Positions 41,154 to 52,800 of a DNA stretch of 64,000 nucleotides are shown in pieces. This stretch comes from Mycteria americana (Eukaryota > Chordata > Aves > Ciconiiformes > Ciconiidae). The stretch's first letter is position 1. Each line of letters starts with the position of its first letter. A program made the translations under genes and the position numbers. The stretch covers positions 79,837,635-79,901,634 of the forward strand of contig NC_134365.1 of the NCBI RefSeq assembly GCF_035582795.1, read 5' to 3'. The notes beneath the pieces are model-generated. The model saw only the letters and a program-made list of their open reading frames with translations. It did no database searches and was not told the origin of the DNA.

Positions 41154-42658
41154 TGGAAATACGTGTATGATGTGTGTGCATATCAGGCTTTTTATTTGGG
41201 ATATACAATGCAATTTGAGAAGTGCCTTTTTTCCTCTCTCTGGGTAGGTCAATGTTTTTTTAAGTAGCTATGTGTATATTTCTTTGTCTTTAAAAGATAT
41301 AGTACTTACCCAGAAAGGTGTTGAGACAAGTAACCGTATCCTGTGTGATGGCTAGCATTACTGAGAATACACGACTGTTAATGCCTTTTTAACAAGCCTA
41401 ACCTGCAGGCTGAACTCGGCTTCAAGGCAGGGTGCAATCCATGCAGGTAATTGGGATGCAGCCGCTGCGAGAGCCTTTTGGCGTAGCCTGATGTGCTCAA
41501 GAACAGCAGCCTGGATGCGCTTTGATGAAATAACCAGGAGAGCTGCAATGCATACCTGTTAGGATCCTTCACCACCAGTATCATAATACTATTAAACCTT
41601 CACCCCGTGGATTAAAGTTCTCTGCACAGCGCAAATCCTAAGAGGAAGTCAAAATCATAAATAAGCCGCTTTGTAGGAAACTGCTTCATCAAATCACTGG
41701 ATAATAGCCCGGCTTCTACAATTCTCTTTGAAATCATTTCTGCGGGGAAACAGTTCATGCATAAAATCAGGAGCTGGAGATTGGTTGGAAGAGACGAGAA
41801 CAGGGTGGCAGTAAAAAGGAAAAGCAAAGCCAATTTCACTGACATAATAGAGTATCTATTCCACAACATGTAAAATAATAAAGCTTGCAGTTTAAAAAAA
41901 ACCTAAGGAAAATATAATTAGTGCCCAAGAGCAGCTGAGGCAAACAGTAGAGGGGAAATGGGAGTTCATTCACACGACACAATTTTTGGTGCTTAATTTC
42001 AGCAGATAAATTATCCAGCGCGTCTCCCTGGGGTTTCTCTCTGGTTGAGAAGAAGGAGAGGGTCCATGTAACACCTCCCCCGGAGCAAGTTCGCTCTCTC
42101 TATTGTGGAGAGAGTCCAGAGAGGCTGTCAGCTCACTTAGCCTGTCTTTTAGTCTTTTAAGTTGAGTGGTGTGAATAGTCTTCAAAATGCCTTCGGGTTT
42201 CCCTTTACCCAAAGATTGAGGGAATGCTCCTTTTCATTCTCAGCCACAGGAATTAAACAATAAGATCAAAATCTTGTAATCTCCTTGGGAATTCCTTTTA
42301 GCTGTATGGGATCTAAAATGCTGGTTTTCCCCTAAATTGCTGGGCAAATGAAGGCAGAGGCTAATCATACAGCTGGCTTTCGATGCAAACATTTCCACTG
42401 TCTGGTGTGGTGACATTTGTTTGGGATCGCCTATAAAACAAATATCTTAATCGTTTTTAATACCTATGCACAAGTTTAAATGTCATTAAGCTGGTCCCTC
42501 ATTGGTCTTATGGTCTGTTTACAGAATAAGAGGACCTGGAACCAAAAGTAAACTTTATTATTCCCATTTTTTTGGCTTTCCATAGTACCAACTTATGGAA
42601 AGGACCATCCTGTAGAATAGAATCACGCTAGGTCTCCAAACAGGTAATATTTAGTGTA

Positions 42659-43393
42659 TTGCTTTCAGTAAAAACAGCACGACTGAAGATTTTTAATTTA
42701 CAGCAGTATTATTCCCTCTGCCTCAGCGCTCTGTGGGACACATTACAAACAGCAACCATGTATTATGTGAAAACTGCCCTCCTTATTCTTCATCAAACAA
42801 GCTTTTTAAAGCACATATATCTGTACTGCAGGAATGTGCAGGGAAAAAAAATCCTAGATCTTCATTTAAAAAATGAGATGCAAATTTTAAATTTGCAACT
42901 TCATCTCCCTTCTCAGAAAATGATCCCCTACAATTTCTTAATAGCAGCTAAAACACCAAAAGGAAAATACTTGCCAGCCTTTGGGCGTGCTTGTTCTCCA
43001 GAGAAACAGTCTGAATGTGCAGAGATGCAGACGGGGACTTTGGATTCAAGGGGAAAAAAGTTTGTGGGTGAAGTTCAGCCTACAATGCGGTTTGTTTTGC
43101 CTGCAGGAGGTTTCTTACAATGTCAGTATCACAAACTGGAATTGCGTACAACTTCCCCTGCCTTTCCAACTTTGACGTTCTTTTCCCTTAGACATAGTTT
43201 TAGTTGTGTGTATCCCACATGTCCTTGCGGCCATCACTTGGAGAGAAGAATGTTGGGTCTTTACTGTACCACTTACAGTACCACCTTCACTGTGGGAACT
43301 GTCATTGCAACAAAAGGTCTGAAGAACTGGAAAGGAAACGTGCAGTCATTCTGTCCAGTTATGAAAATTGCTATGAATGCAAATTATCTCTAG
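42659..43393 (+). other. Longest open frame, 244 codons, unrecognised and probably non-coding
   Basis: The frame is open from just after a TAG at 42629-42631 to a stop ending at 43393, about 254 codons. The listed start is TTG; the first ATG is at 42758. The translation is basic and Leu/Tyr/Cys-rich in parts, with no signal peptide, membrane segment, repeat or domain that I recognise. Codon use does not look selected and no Kozak context or splice pattern stands out. It lies about 4 kb beyond the WNT7B stop on the opposite strand. A stop-free run this long is uncommon by chance, so it is listed, but I would not annotate it as a gene. Confidence 0.2.
42878..42898. promoter_or_regulatory. Inverted pair of octamer (POU) motifs
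   Basis: ATGCAAAT (42878-42885) and ATTTGCA (42891-42897) face each other across five bases. ATGCAAAT is the exact octamer bound by POU factors. Whether it is bound is not knowable from sequence. Confidence 0.4.
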
Positions 43394-45288
43394 CATTATA
43401 GAAAGCATTTTCTGTTGAATGCCAATAGTGCCTTCAATAGTGAAAGGCATATTGAGTTATTTGCATGGGAAAGCTGGTATAAGGGGCGGTCTTGATTTGT
43501 TACATTCAGTATCACTTTTGAGTTTTAACCTTAAACTAAGAAAGAAATCCATGGAAATATGTTTGAAACTTTAAGTGACCTACTTGCAACATGCTTTAGA
43601 TTTGTTAAAAGATTTGCAAACCTTTTGATGAGTTTCATCTACTTTCCAGATGTCATCATAGAAAAGAATGTAGTATTACCGTTTGCTATAAAAACTTCCT
43701 GCAGCTCTATTAACAAGTTTCCCATGATGTAATTAGAAAGAAGGTGCAGTGTTTTCTTTGGCATCTGTGGGTAAAATGCTGTGCATGCTTATACTGCTAT
43801 AAACCCAGGGCAACTCAGTTCATTTTAATGAAGTTGTTTTGGACTTGGTTCATGTGGAATTTGGCTATACCTTTATCTATAGCTGGATATCTTCCCCAAG
43901 GGGCAAATACAACAAAGGTTGTGCGTTTTCTTTACATTTCATATCGGAAAACACTATTCTCAGTATCAAGGAGGTTGCTACTATTCTGACCAAGGTAAAT
44001 GCTGTAAAATCTTTTATGTCCAGATTCAGCTAGGTTTTCAGATGTGTCCATGACTTGCTTGGATAAGCTGGAGCATGTGCAAGTGCTGAAGTCAGGGCCT
44101 TCAAGCCTTTGCTTTACACCTCTTATTCCTCTTTCTTTGCTAATCTGTTACGTGAGCTTCATGGTCAAGAACCGGTTTGGAGTCTGATGCTACATTTCTA
44201 TCACAAAACATTTATCTCCTCCTCATTTGAGCCACCCAAAGTCTCTCGCAGTAGCAAGGTTCGTGCTAGTGCCAGTTTCTCTGTACCACTGCTGTAGATG
44301 GATGACTTTGGACTTTGATACCAAACACAGGCATGTTCGTTACTGTTTCTCACAAAACACAAAAACTGCTTTGGACTTGGAATCTGCCTATCATTTCTCA
44401 TCCAGAGAAGCCTGTACACAAATGGCCTTCCCATAAGGCCTTGTTGCCCTCTTTCTTTTTTCTAAATAAATAACAAACAAAAAGAAAGGGAACTAGAAGG
44501 GGAAAAAATTAAGTTTTAATGGAAATACATTTCATCTTTTGCTTTCTGCTTGCCATAAAACATTAACGTAGTAAACAAATTGATCTTTGCTTTTAAATTC
44601 TTTAATAACATACAGTATTTTGAGTTTTAGCATGGCTAAGGTATGGTTAAACCACGTTGTGTTGCTGGTCGCATTCAAACCTCTATTGTCACAGTTCTTT
44701 GACATCAGACTACATTTTTTAAAATGAAAGTTGTGTGTAACCCACTTCTGTTCATAGACACCTTCATTAAAAGGTCGCCATTTTGGGGGGACATTTCAGT
44801 ACTTTAGTGGTAGTGGTGTTTTCTGACCAAAACTGCTTTTTCTTGGGACATAGTTCAAAGTTCATGCATTTTTGTGGTCAGCCCCTGCTTTGTGCCATAC
44901 AGTACCTTTCTTAATGCTGCACCCCTACATGAGCAAAGCTTTTATAGGATGCTCTGAAATGTTGTATTCTAGACAGCTAATCCAATCGTAGGACTGTTAC
45001 AATGGTGTTACAGTAGCTGACAGAGCTATTTGAAATAGGGGTATGCAAAAAAAAAGAGAAAGTGTCACTTTGGTCCACTTTTCAGAGTGGTTGGTGTTAT
45101 AATATATAACCTTTTTTTTTCTTTTTTAATGCAGTGTAGTTCACAATAATTTAAAATACTCTATAGACATTTAAACGATATACAATAATATAACTTAATT
45201 GGATTCCTCAATTGTACTTAACAAATACTATTCTAATATATTTACAGTATCTAGTACCATAAGACTGTGCATTACTGTGCTTGGGAGC

Positions 45289-45294
45289 TTTATT
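45289..45294 (-). terminator. Distal poly(A) signal candidate AATAAA
   Basis: Minus-strand AATAAA in GGAAGCAAATAAAGCTCCC, about 2.1 kb past the stop. Downstream sequence is U-rich and AU-rich, typical of long vertebrate 3'UTRs, so a distal end is plausible but unproven. Confidence 0.3.
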
Positions 45295-46346
45295 TGCTTC
45301 CTGTCAAGAATGTAGTGAAAGTACAGTATATCACTATTATTCAACAACAATACCCATGAATCAAAAGGACTTTAAATTATATGGAGCGACTCTAGCATTT
45401 TGGGGGGCCCCTGTTGACTTCTGTGGAGTTGCACTCATTCACACCAAGGCTGGTATTTAGAAACCAACAGCAACAACAAAAAAAAATGAGCTCTTCAATT
45501 TTGGATTGCTCCGTGGGAGACTCATCAAAGGGTTCTGATTTTCAGAGGGTAAGTGCTTGGGGTCAGAAGGCAGGTCCTCATGAGTGTTCAAACGAAGGTC
45601 CCCAGGTGATGAGTGACTTTTGATAATACAGGTCCATAAAATACGGAGGTAATCCTGGCTCATTCACGTATCCAGCACGGGAGCTGGCAGAGCGGTAGCT
45701 CCGCCAGCCCCTTGCCCCAAGAGCACCATGTAGTGTGACAAGTGCTCCCATGTCAGCTGGGGAGGGCTCAAGGCTGTGCAGCCCCTCAATAAAAGTAATA
45801 AAATGAAACAAAAGCTAGAAATGCAGATATGCAGACGTTGTTAGGAAATTTTTAATCCAAGTTTTCAGAAAATCAGGTAGGGACCCTTGCTACAAGCAAA
45901 CATTTTCATGATTAAATGTGCTGTGTTGTAAATGGGCATATCTGGCTCTTGGGGTTAAAAACACTAGGTTTTACAGTAGTAAAATATCTGAGGATTTTTT
46001 TTAAAAACTCTCATAGGGAAAAGGTGTGTGAATTATAATTGAGTGCTGGTGTAAAAAGTCAGCTTCTTTCTTGACATTCATCTATTTACCAGGGGGTACA
46101 TTATTGCCAACCTTAGAATAACAACAACACAGACTAACCCAAATTTTAGCTTTCTTACACTTGTGAAGCCACCACAGCTCACAGGTTGCAGCAACCTAGA
46201 GCTCAGTTACCATATTTTTATTAACTCCTCAGTTCATACTGAGCATAAATTATTTAAAACTATTGGCAATATTAACTTTCAACCGTTAAAGGCAAAATGC
46301 AATGCTTGGAAGATCCTGCCAGTGCATTTGACGGCAAAGCAAAACC

Positions 46347-46352
46347 TTTATT
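46347..46352 (-). terminator. Alternative poly(A) signal AATAAA
   Basis: Minus-strand AATAAA in GACAAATAAAGG, about 1.0 kb past the stop. Its use cannot be judged from sequence. Confidence 0.25.
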
Positions 46353-46940
46353 TGTCGAAGCATGTCTTTGTATCCTAAAACTCCCTACGAGGAGCTGAGG
46401 GCAGGTGCTCCACGCCTCAAGCCTGAGTCTAAAAAGAGTCATTCTTATTCAGGAGGCAAGCAGGAAAAGTCTTTATCAAGCATTTGTAACCACAGTTTCG
46501 CGTGATCTTTTTGCTCAGTTCTGGTAATTGCTTAAGGCCTACAGTAATTGAACTCTCTAATAGTGGAGTGACAACAGATCAGTAGCATTGAAGAACTTAG
46601 GGAGAACCAAATACAAAAATCATAAAGTCAGAGTTCCAATAAGTTTACATTTAGTACAGAATTAAGACATAGCTACCCGTTAGTGCTTAGAATTTTTTGA
46701 TACTATTAAAAACATAAATAATTATTTTTAATGTTCATTCAAAGAGTTCCAGTGTCACTGGCAGCTGATGTAATTTTGTGAACGTTATTTTTTTCCAAAC
46801 TGATAGTGGAGTATTTCCGCCATAGATTTTGTCTCCCTACCAGTTGTTTTCTCTCTACCTGCTTTCTTAGAAATTTAGTTTTTTGCAGCAAGACTGCTGT
46901 GTTCTAGTCAGTGAAGATTTCATTTCCTTAAAAAAAAGTC

Positions 46941-46946
46941 TTTATT
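46941..46946 (-). terminator. Candidate proximal poly(A) signal AATAAA
   Basis: Minus-strand AATAAA (TTTATT on +), 426 nt past the WNT7B stop codon. A U-rich stretch (GACTTTTTTTTAAGG) follows immediately. It is the first canonical hexamer I found downstream of the stop. Confidence 0.45.
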
Positions 46947-47097
46947 TGCACAGGGCTCGGTGGTTTTGTTGTTGTAAAATAGGAGAAAGTGTCTTTTTCT
47001 TTTAAATTTCATGGGAGCTGCAATGCAATCAGCTTCTCTGATATGTATAACTTAAAACACTTACTAGGAGAACTCTACAACACCCAGATTGTAGTTT

Positions 47098-47114
47098 AAA
47101 AAAAAAAAAAAAAA
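47098..47114. repeat. A17 homopolymer in the WNT7B 3'UTR region
   Basis: Seventeen consecutive A on the + strand, giving a U17 tract about 260 nt after the WNT7B stop in the transcript sense. Confidence 0.95.
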
Positions 47115-47371
47115 GAGAGAAAGTATCATGTGGTTGTCAACATCACCTTAATCCTGTTGCCCTTGTTTCCAAAGCAGTTACAACAGCCAGCCAGCCAAAA
47201 TGCACCATCCTTAGAAGTGTAAGTAGTGGGGAGGGATTGGTTGTTGTGGTGTTGGTTGGGGTTTTTTTTCCCAAAGAAGATTAGATGTGCAAAATGATGC
47301 TGTCGTCGTTTGTTGTACTCCACTTTCTTCACTCGTGGTGATTTGTTCTGTTCATTTGCAATGTGATGCCA

Positions 47372-47851
47372 TTATTTGCAGGTGAACACCTCTGTCCGCT
47401 CGCTACACGTGTTGCACTTCACAAAGCAGCACCAGTGGAATTTGCAATTACATTGCCACACCTTGGTGTACTGGTGTGTGTTGTACCCTCTTCCACAGCA
47501 CATCATGTCGCACCCATCCGCATTGGGAGAGGTACGGTTGCAGAGTCGTCCCTGGGTACCGACGCTCCCTGTGGAAGCATCTTCCTCACAGTAGTTGGGT
47601 GACTTTTCGATATACACTAAATCCGTTTCCATGGGTTTCTGGTAACTCTTTATCTGCTTGATCTTCAGGAAGGTTGGCTGTCTTAGTCTACTGGCTCGTA
47701 CCACCTCCACCTGCACTGCAGCATTGTATTTCTCTTTCAAAATATATCCAATCTCTCTGAATTTAGGAAGCGTGGTCCAGCAGGTCTTAGTTGTACAGGA
47801 ACCTGAAACTCCGTGGCACTTGCACTCCAATTTCATTCTCTCTTCGAGAAC
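47372..47851 (-). CDS. WNT7B: WNT7B terminal coding exon (exon 4), C-terminal 159 residues and stop
   Basis: Secreted, lipid-modified Wnt ligand; Wnt7 proteins signal through Frizzled/LRP5/6 and, with RECK and GPR124, drive brain angiogenesis (family knowledge). Read on the minus strand, the exon opens with [12 protein letters not shown] directly after an AG acceptor and ends FTCK-TAA at 47374-47372. Exon residues 10-24 contain the [10 protein letters not shown] thumb; Ser16 is the serine palmitoleoylated in Wnts, flanked by Cys10, Cys12 and Cys19. The last about 75 residues carry 12 cysteines (NYC, RLC, DGC, MMCC, WQC, NC, HWCC, VKC, NTC, FTC), the Wnt C-terminal domain. CNRTS is an N-glycosylation sequon. 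WNT7B is preferred to WNT7A because of [20 protein letters not shown] and the ending [22 protein letters not shown]7A has CCYVK and EMYTCK there. No frameshift or internal stop is seen. The start is set by phase 0 joining to exon 3. An ATG at exon codon 6 is internal, not a start. Confidence 0.97.
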   Translation of the reverse strand, partial: VLEERMKLECKCHGVSGSCTTKTCWTTLPKFREIGYILKEKYNAAVQVEVVRASRLRQPTFLKIKQIKSYQKPMETDLVYIEKSPNYCEEDASTGSVGTQGRLCNRTSPNADGCDMMCCGRGYNTHQYTKVWQCNCKFHWCCFVKCNTCSERTEVFTCK

Positions 47852-47900
47852 CTATGTGTACAGACATTTGCATATTGTTACTGCAGGAAAACGGTATTGC
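47852..47900 (-). other. WNT7B: Intron 3 3' splice site of WNT7B, with upstream decoy AG
   Basis: The used acceptor ends CTGTACACATAG (AG at 47853-47852) and has a poor pyrimidine tract. A better-looking acceptor, CGTTTTCCTGCAG, ends at 47881, 29 nt upstream. Using it would begin the exon with TAA in frame. Between the two lies TAAC, a plausible branch-point motif about 26 nt from the real acceptor. Homology (VLEER in Wnt7B) decides for the downstream site. Confidence 0.8.
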
Positions 47901-48649
47901 AAGCTTGCCTACATCTCAGTCTGTTTAGTTCATATGAATATTCTTTACTGGGGTTGAAATTTTTCAAATGCATGCTCATAAATCTTCTCACCTCCCAGCA
48001 GAATGCTTGTAACACATTTTATTTTACATGGCGCTTGATCGGAAACACAGCGTTTTGTCATTTTATTAGAAACATCTGCATTCTGTTTCCAAATATTGGA
48101 GAATATTTACTTAAATTTCAGAAGACGTGTCTTTAGAGCCAAAGTAATTCATGGGACTCCGGTGACTTAAAAAAAATTTTTCAAACCATTTTCATTTTGA
48201 AAACAGAAGAAAAAAAAATGGTTTAAGTTTCAGAATATTTAATCTTAATTGCTTTAAGTGATGTTCAAAGAAAGTTTAAAAAATTTTGACCAGCTTTAAT
48301 ATCACAGAGCAATATATACTGTGTGGCCGAATAGGCATTCACGTTCACTGCATAATTAAGAATTTCGCCTATACCGGCAGTGGTAATACCAGCATACCTA
48401 TTAATTATTCCACAGAGCACTCCATCCTCTTTAAAAGCAGCACTCCTTGCAGTATCTAGCCCAAATATCAAGCAAATGTTCACCCACAAATACATTTTTT
48501 GCACCAGGGCAACAGTTGCGCAGCATTAGAGGAAACACAATCCACTGAAGGGTCCTGCTAAGCGGTGAGCCAAAGAGAAGTGAGAGTACTTATTATTGCT
48601 ATTGCTAGAGGAGGTTAACCTGGAGGAGGTCAATCCAGCATCAGATGGT

Positions 48650-48870
48650 CCCTATAAGGGACCCAGACTGGCGGGCGCTTGGGCTCAGGCTCCACTCTCG
48701 ACCTCCCACCGCCGCCGCAGCCAAGCCATGCCACGGCGGGCACATCCCTCCGTCCCCAGGCAGGGCCGCATGCCTGGGGGAAGGCAAGCAGATGCCCGCC
48801 TGCTCCATGTGTGCGGCGGAGGGGAAACCGGCCTCACGGAAGCGCCTCTCTGTTTTTCTGCCCTCGCGCT
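48650..48870. promoter_or_regulatory. CpG-rich patch in WNT7B intron 3
   Basis: About 18 CpG in roughly 210 bases (GGCGGGCGCTTGG, CACCGCCGCCGCAG, GTGCGGCGGAGG), some 0.8 kb before the last exon. Three overlapping open frames occur here, an effect of GC content. Possible intragenic enhancer or alternative promoter; no first-exon evidence was found. Confidence 0.3.
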
Positions 48871-49820
48871 ACCACTTAAGCCTGGCCACAATTACACCCA
48901 CAGTCATCATTAGCTTATGAAAATCAAGACCTAAGAACAAAGCAAACTGATCTTTCCCCTTTGCAATGGGATGCTAACAAAGAAATATGAGCTACTGAGC
49001 TTGTCTTAAAGCATTACGGATGCTGCAGACCATCTCCTGTAGTGGTTTCGTTGCAGATCCCAGAACATGACTGAAATGGGCAGAGGATAAAAGGGCCGAA
49101 ATCTGAGTACAATGGCGTAATGAAGTAGAAGGGAAGTAAAAAATGCTTACTGCTTAAGAAACTGGCCTTAAAATAAAAGCTATACAGAACTGGTTATCCC
49201 TGCAAATAGAGGGCACCCTCCTGAGTTGTTTGAGTTTCACTTAAATTGTATGTTTTGTTTTTTCCCAAATTTCTGGGGTTTCAATATTGAAGAGAATATT
49301 TAGTTTTGATTCGCCCTTGCCAACATACAGTAGCAAGTACAAGATAGCTGAGCATCCTATTCAGAAATACCTTAGACCTTCTGGAACCACAGGCTTTTCC
49401 CAGGTCAAGGTCAAGTTAGTCTTTCAGAGGCAGAAAAGGTGATTTCCAGGAAGGTTTACTAGATTAGGGAAAAGCTACTATCGCTGCAATTACTCTAAAA
49501 AGAAAATCAGCAAGGCTATGATGAGCTGCTTTTTGTGGACACTGGAAAGGCCACTGCTCTCCAACAAACGGTATCATCTTCCTGTCTTCCCTACAGAAAA
49601 AAAAAAGAAGCTGGAAAATTTGATGCCTTCTGCTGTGGTGGCTGCATTTCAGTAGCAGTGAGTAGAGGGATGGCTTATGAAATACTCCAGGGTCTTTCAG
49701 GATTCCTCTGTCTCTACCTCATGCCTGTACAGAAGGATGTGACTTTTTTCAAAGACCCCCAAACAAGATTCCAATCCTGTTACACAAATCTGGGTTAAAA
49801 TAATCCATCGATATTTAGAT

Positions 49821-49880
49821 GTGCATGTATATATACACATAAACATATGTATATATACACACATATATATACACATAAAT
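49821..49880. repeat. TA/CA simple repeat
   Basis: Alternating TATATACACAT and ACATATGTATATATACAC motifs. Microsatellite in WNT7B intron 3. Confidence 0.9.
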
Positions 49881-52800
49881 TGTTTATAAGTTTTGCTTGG
49901 TATTGCTGAAATACTTTTTTTTTTTAAACTATCCTGTTTCTACAGCTCTCTCTTTCAACCACTGATCAACATACAGTTGCAGCCAAAAACACTGCAGCAA
50001 AATCCGTGACAAAAGGTGGATGGAGGCAACCTTCACCACAAAGCACTATAGGATCTAAGGACTTCCAGGAAGGCATTACTAATGGGATGGATCTGCTCCC
50101 CTTCTCCCTAAGTAGCAAGCCTTGGTGAAGAGCAGGCTTGTGGTTTAGTACGCATTTTGTCAGGTTCTGCACGTGTTTCTGATGTCTGGATTTTGGTTGA
50201 AAAGGTCAAGTCAGTAACTCGCTCAGAGTGGGAGGAGGTGAAGCTTGTGAGGCTCCTTATTCTTGTGTGGGCTTGACGCTCTGGACGCTGTTCTAAGGAG
50301 CCTCCATCTCTGTCACTGATGTGCTTCCCTGCTACAACAGAAAGTGTCGTTGTTCCTGAAGGAACAAAGATATCACCCATGCTGGTGTCCTAGGTGGTAC
50401 CTTTGTGTATGTACGTTTATATATGGATGTGTGTGTGCAGTTGGTTGAGATGCTGCCATTTATATACAGCACTGCTTGGCACCCTCTGTAGTACAATCTC
50501 CAGCAACTTTATCCTAAGTCTTGATTTCTTTTTTTTGTTGTTGTCTTTCTGACGATCCAGTTTCGTGAGTCATTTTTCTGTACAGAAGTCTGTTTTCACT
50601 GCTGTATTTTTTCAAAGGTTCCCACTGTTTATGATGGTGGAAGAACTTGCAAATGCAAGCCACGCAGGCTCAAAAAAGCAGAAGTTTCAAAAAGTATTAA
50701 TTCATGATCCTGAAGCCAATCTCGCAGGTTTTTTTATTTTTTTGGAGGCTTCTCTCATGAATGTGGAATGCTTGGGGTTACAACACTGAGCGCAGGCCCA
50801 ATCATCAGGTAGTTAAATTCCTGAATGCTATAATTTGTGTGCCCACAGTCAGCTGTGGGTATAGAATTGTGCCCAAAAACTTGGAGGTCAGGGAATACAA
50901 GGCCCAAACTAAGCAGATTCTAAGCAAGATTTTTTTTCCCTTTCCACCCAGATGCTGCAGAGCGTTCCTCTTTGCTGACAAGCCAGCACACTCCAGCTTT
51001 CCCAGAGGTATGTCTGTAAAGCCCCATGAGGTGCCACGCGGAGGTCCCCACAGATGCCCTGCCGCTGCTGCTCTGCAGCTTACCGAGTAGATGGCAAGCC
51101 GCACCTTGCTGCGTGGTATCTCGAGCAGCTTTCCACTTGCCAGCAAGGTGCCACTGGACCTGGCAAAAGTGGCAGGATTTGACCCTGTTCGCTGTGAATG
51201 AAGAGCAACTAATGTTTTTCTTCCTAAATGTCCCCTCCCTTCAGTATTCCTCAGCAAAATTCCCATCAAAGCTTTGACCCTGAGCCTTAAAGGTACTTAT
51301 TTACTCAGATCTAATACATTATGCCAAGCTAGATGCTTGATTAAAGATTGAAAATCATTAGCTCATACGACCCACTCTCTCAGCAGTTTCATTTGTCATA
51401 TGTCAGTGCCTCGTATCTAATCTTGAATGGTTTACAGCAAGATCTACCTCCCAAAGCAAATTCCCATCGTTGGACTGTGCTGCCTCAGACTAATCGTAGG
51501 AACATTCCTTAGGTCCCTTTTCCACATACAGGCCCACTCCCACCCCAGTATCATCTTGCCAAGTAAAATTTTCTAACTACTGCTACTTTGTTAAATGAAT
51601 TGTGAAATATAATGTCAAAGCTTTCTTATCCCACATATTTTTATACCTATATAAATCATACACTGAAAATGCAATTTGAGGGTAGTCCGCTGCCAGTTAA
51701 GTAGAAAAAGACTTGCGAAGACTGAAATAAAACAAAATGATACGCATGAAAAGAAATTCATTTTTTCAAGTTCCATATCTAGACCCAACTGCATAACATC
51801 AGATACAGTTTCTGTACATATTAAAAATCCTATCTGGATAAAATATGTAAAAACAATAGTAACATTTTGTGTGTGTTTGTTTTGGCTTGCCTTTTCTGGT
51901 TTGTGTTTTCCTTAGTGGAAATGCACATTTTTGGACCAGATGTTGAACGTAACAAAATCCATATTACTTTTTTGACTGCAGTATCGAAAAGAAACAGAAG
52001 AGTTTAGGAGTGTTCCCCCATCAAATATGCAAGTGATCAACTTTTGTTTTGGGTAATACCAGTACCAAAAGAGAAGGATCCTGGTCATAAGATGTCACCA
52101 CCCCTTTGCTACTCGAGCGTCTGCAGCCACGCAAGCTGATGGCGTGTGGGCACTGCCTAACCTTACTCTCAAGTGCAGCCTGGGGTCCACCACAGCTGAC
52201 GAAATGCTGATCTCGTGGACCCATCTGGGAAACAAAGTTGGGTTTGTTTGAGTTTGGCTTTTTAACTCGGATAGCCAGGGGTGTAACTAACATTAGTACG
52301 GTGTAATGCTACTCCTCTAATACAAATGTCCTGAAAATATTCTTCATTAATAGCAGATCGTAGAGCGCAAAATTGAGCGGTTCATGTCATGTCTCCTCGG
52401 GTTGTGCCCAGCCCTGCGAAGAGAAGACATGGAGCCAGCAGGAGAGGAATACGGGTGCTGCAGCTGCATATTTTTCTTTCTGCTCCTCTGTAAGTCTGCT
52501 CCATCGAGCATCAAACCAGTATTTATACTCTGTGGGATGGGAGATGGGGAACTGAATTACTGTGCTTACTCCCTCTCTTGTCACATCCCTATTTTTCTTA
52601 CTGTTTAGTTTGATGGGAGCAGGGAGCCTCTGCTTTGCAGTGGGTCAGTATCCAGCCACAGCACAAGATGGCTTTTCCCTGGCACTGGCCAGAGCTCAGC
52701 AGGGCTGGGGACTCTCTGGCATACCGAGAGGTGTCAATTCACCTCCTCCTACCCTTCACCTGCCTCCCTAGGTAAGGCACCCACTCCCGTACTATTCCCA

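Larger units (their letters stand above)
36661..44439. other. Non-genic DNA between the CpG cluster and the WNT7B 3' flank
   Basis: No recognised gene. Contains the MIR-like remnant (40670-40872), a microsatellite (41095-41153), the 244-codon unrecognised frame (42659-43393) and the octamer pair inside it. The convergent vertebrate neighbour ATXN10 was looked for and not seen. Confidence 0.6.
44440..46919 (-). other. WNT7B 3' flank, possible long 3'UTR
   Basis: AU-rich sequence without recognisable coding content. Read on the minus strand it carries several U-rich runs and late ATTAAA/AATAAA-like hexamers (near 44515 and 45289-45294). Either 3'UTR of a long WNT7B isoform or intergenic DNA. 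The + strand also has AATAAAAGTAATAAAATG near 45788, so a small + strand transcript end cannot be excluded. Confidence 0.35.
46920..47371 (-). other. WNT7B: Proximal 3'UTR of WNT7B (candidate extent)
   Basis: Sequence directly after the WNT7B TAA stop. On the minus strand it runs about 430 nt to an AATAAA in GTGCAAATAAAGAC. It contains a U17 tract (A17 on the + strand, 47098-47114). The true 3' end cannot be decided from sequence: further candidate signals lie at 46347 and 45289, so the transcript may extend to about 45270 or beyond. Confidence 0.5.

Noticed and set aside
45600..45810. Retrocopy-like segment ending in AATAAAAGTAATAAAATG
   Set aside because: No parental gene recognised, no poly(A) tract or target-site duplication seen.
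47363..47661. Several + strand open frames over WNT7B exon 4
   Set aside because: Antisense shadows of the conserved last exon; no independent protein similarity.
50805..51269. 154-codon minus-strand frame in WNT7B intron 3
   Set aside because: It lies in the sense direction of the intron but has no similarity to Wnt or another family and no exon-like splice borders; probably chance.
52387..52584. Minus-strand frame with WSRLTEEQKEKYAAAA, faintly HMG-box-like
   Set aside because: Only a short low-complexity resemblance, without the aromatic and basic pattern of a full HMG box or flanking splice evidence.
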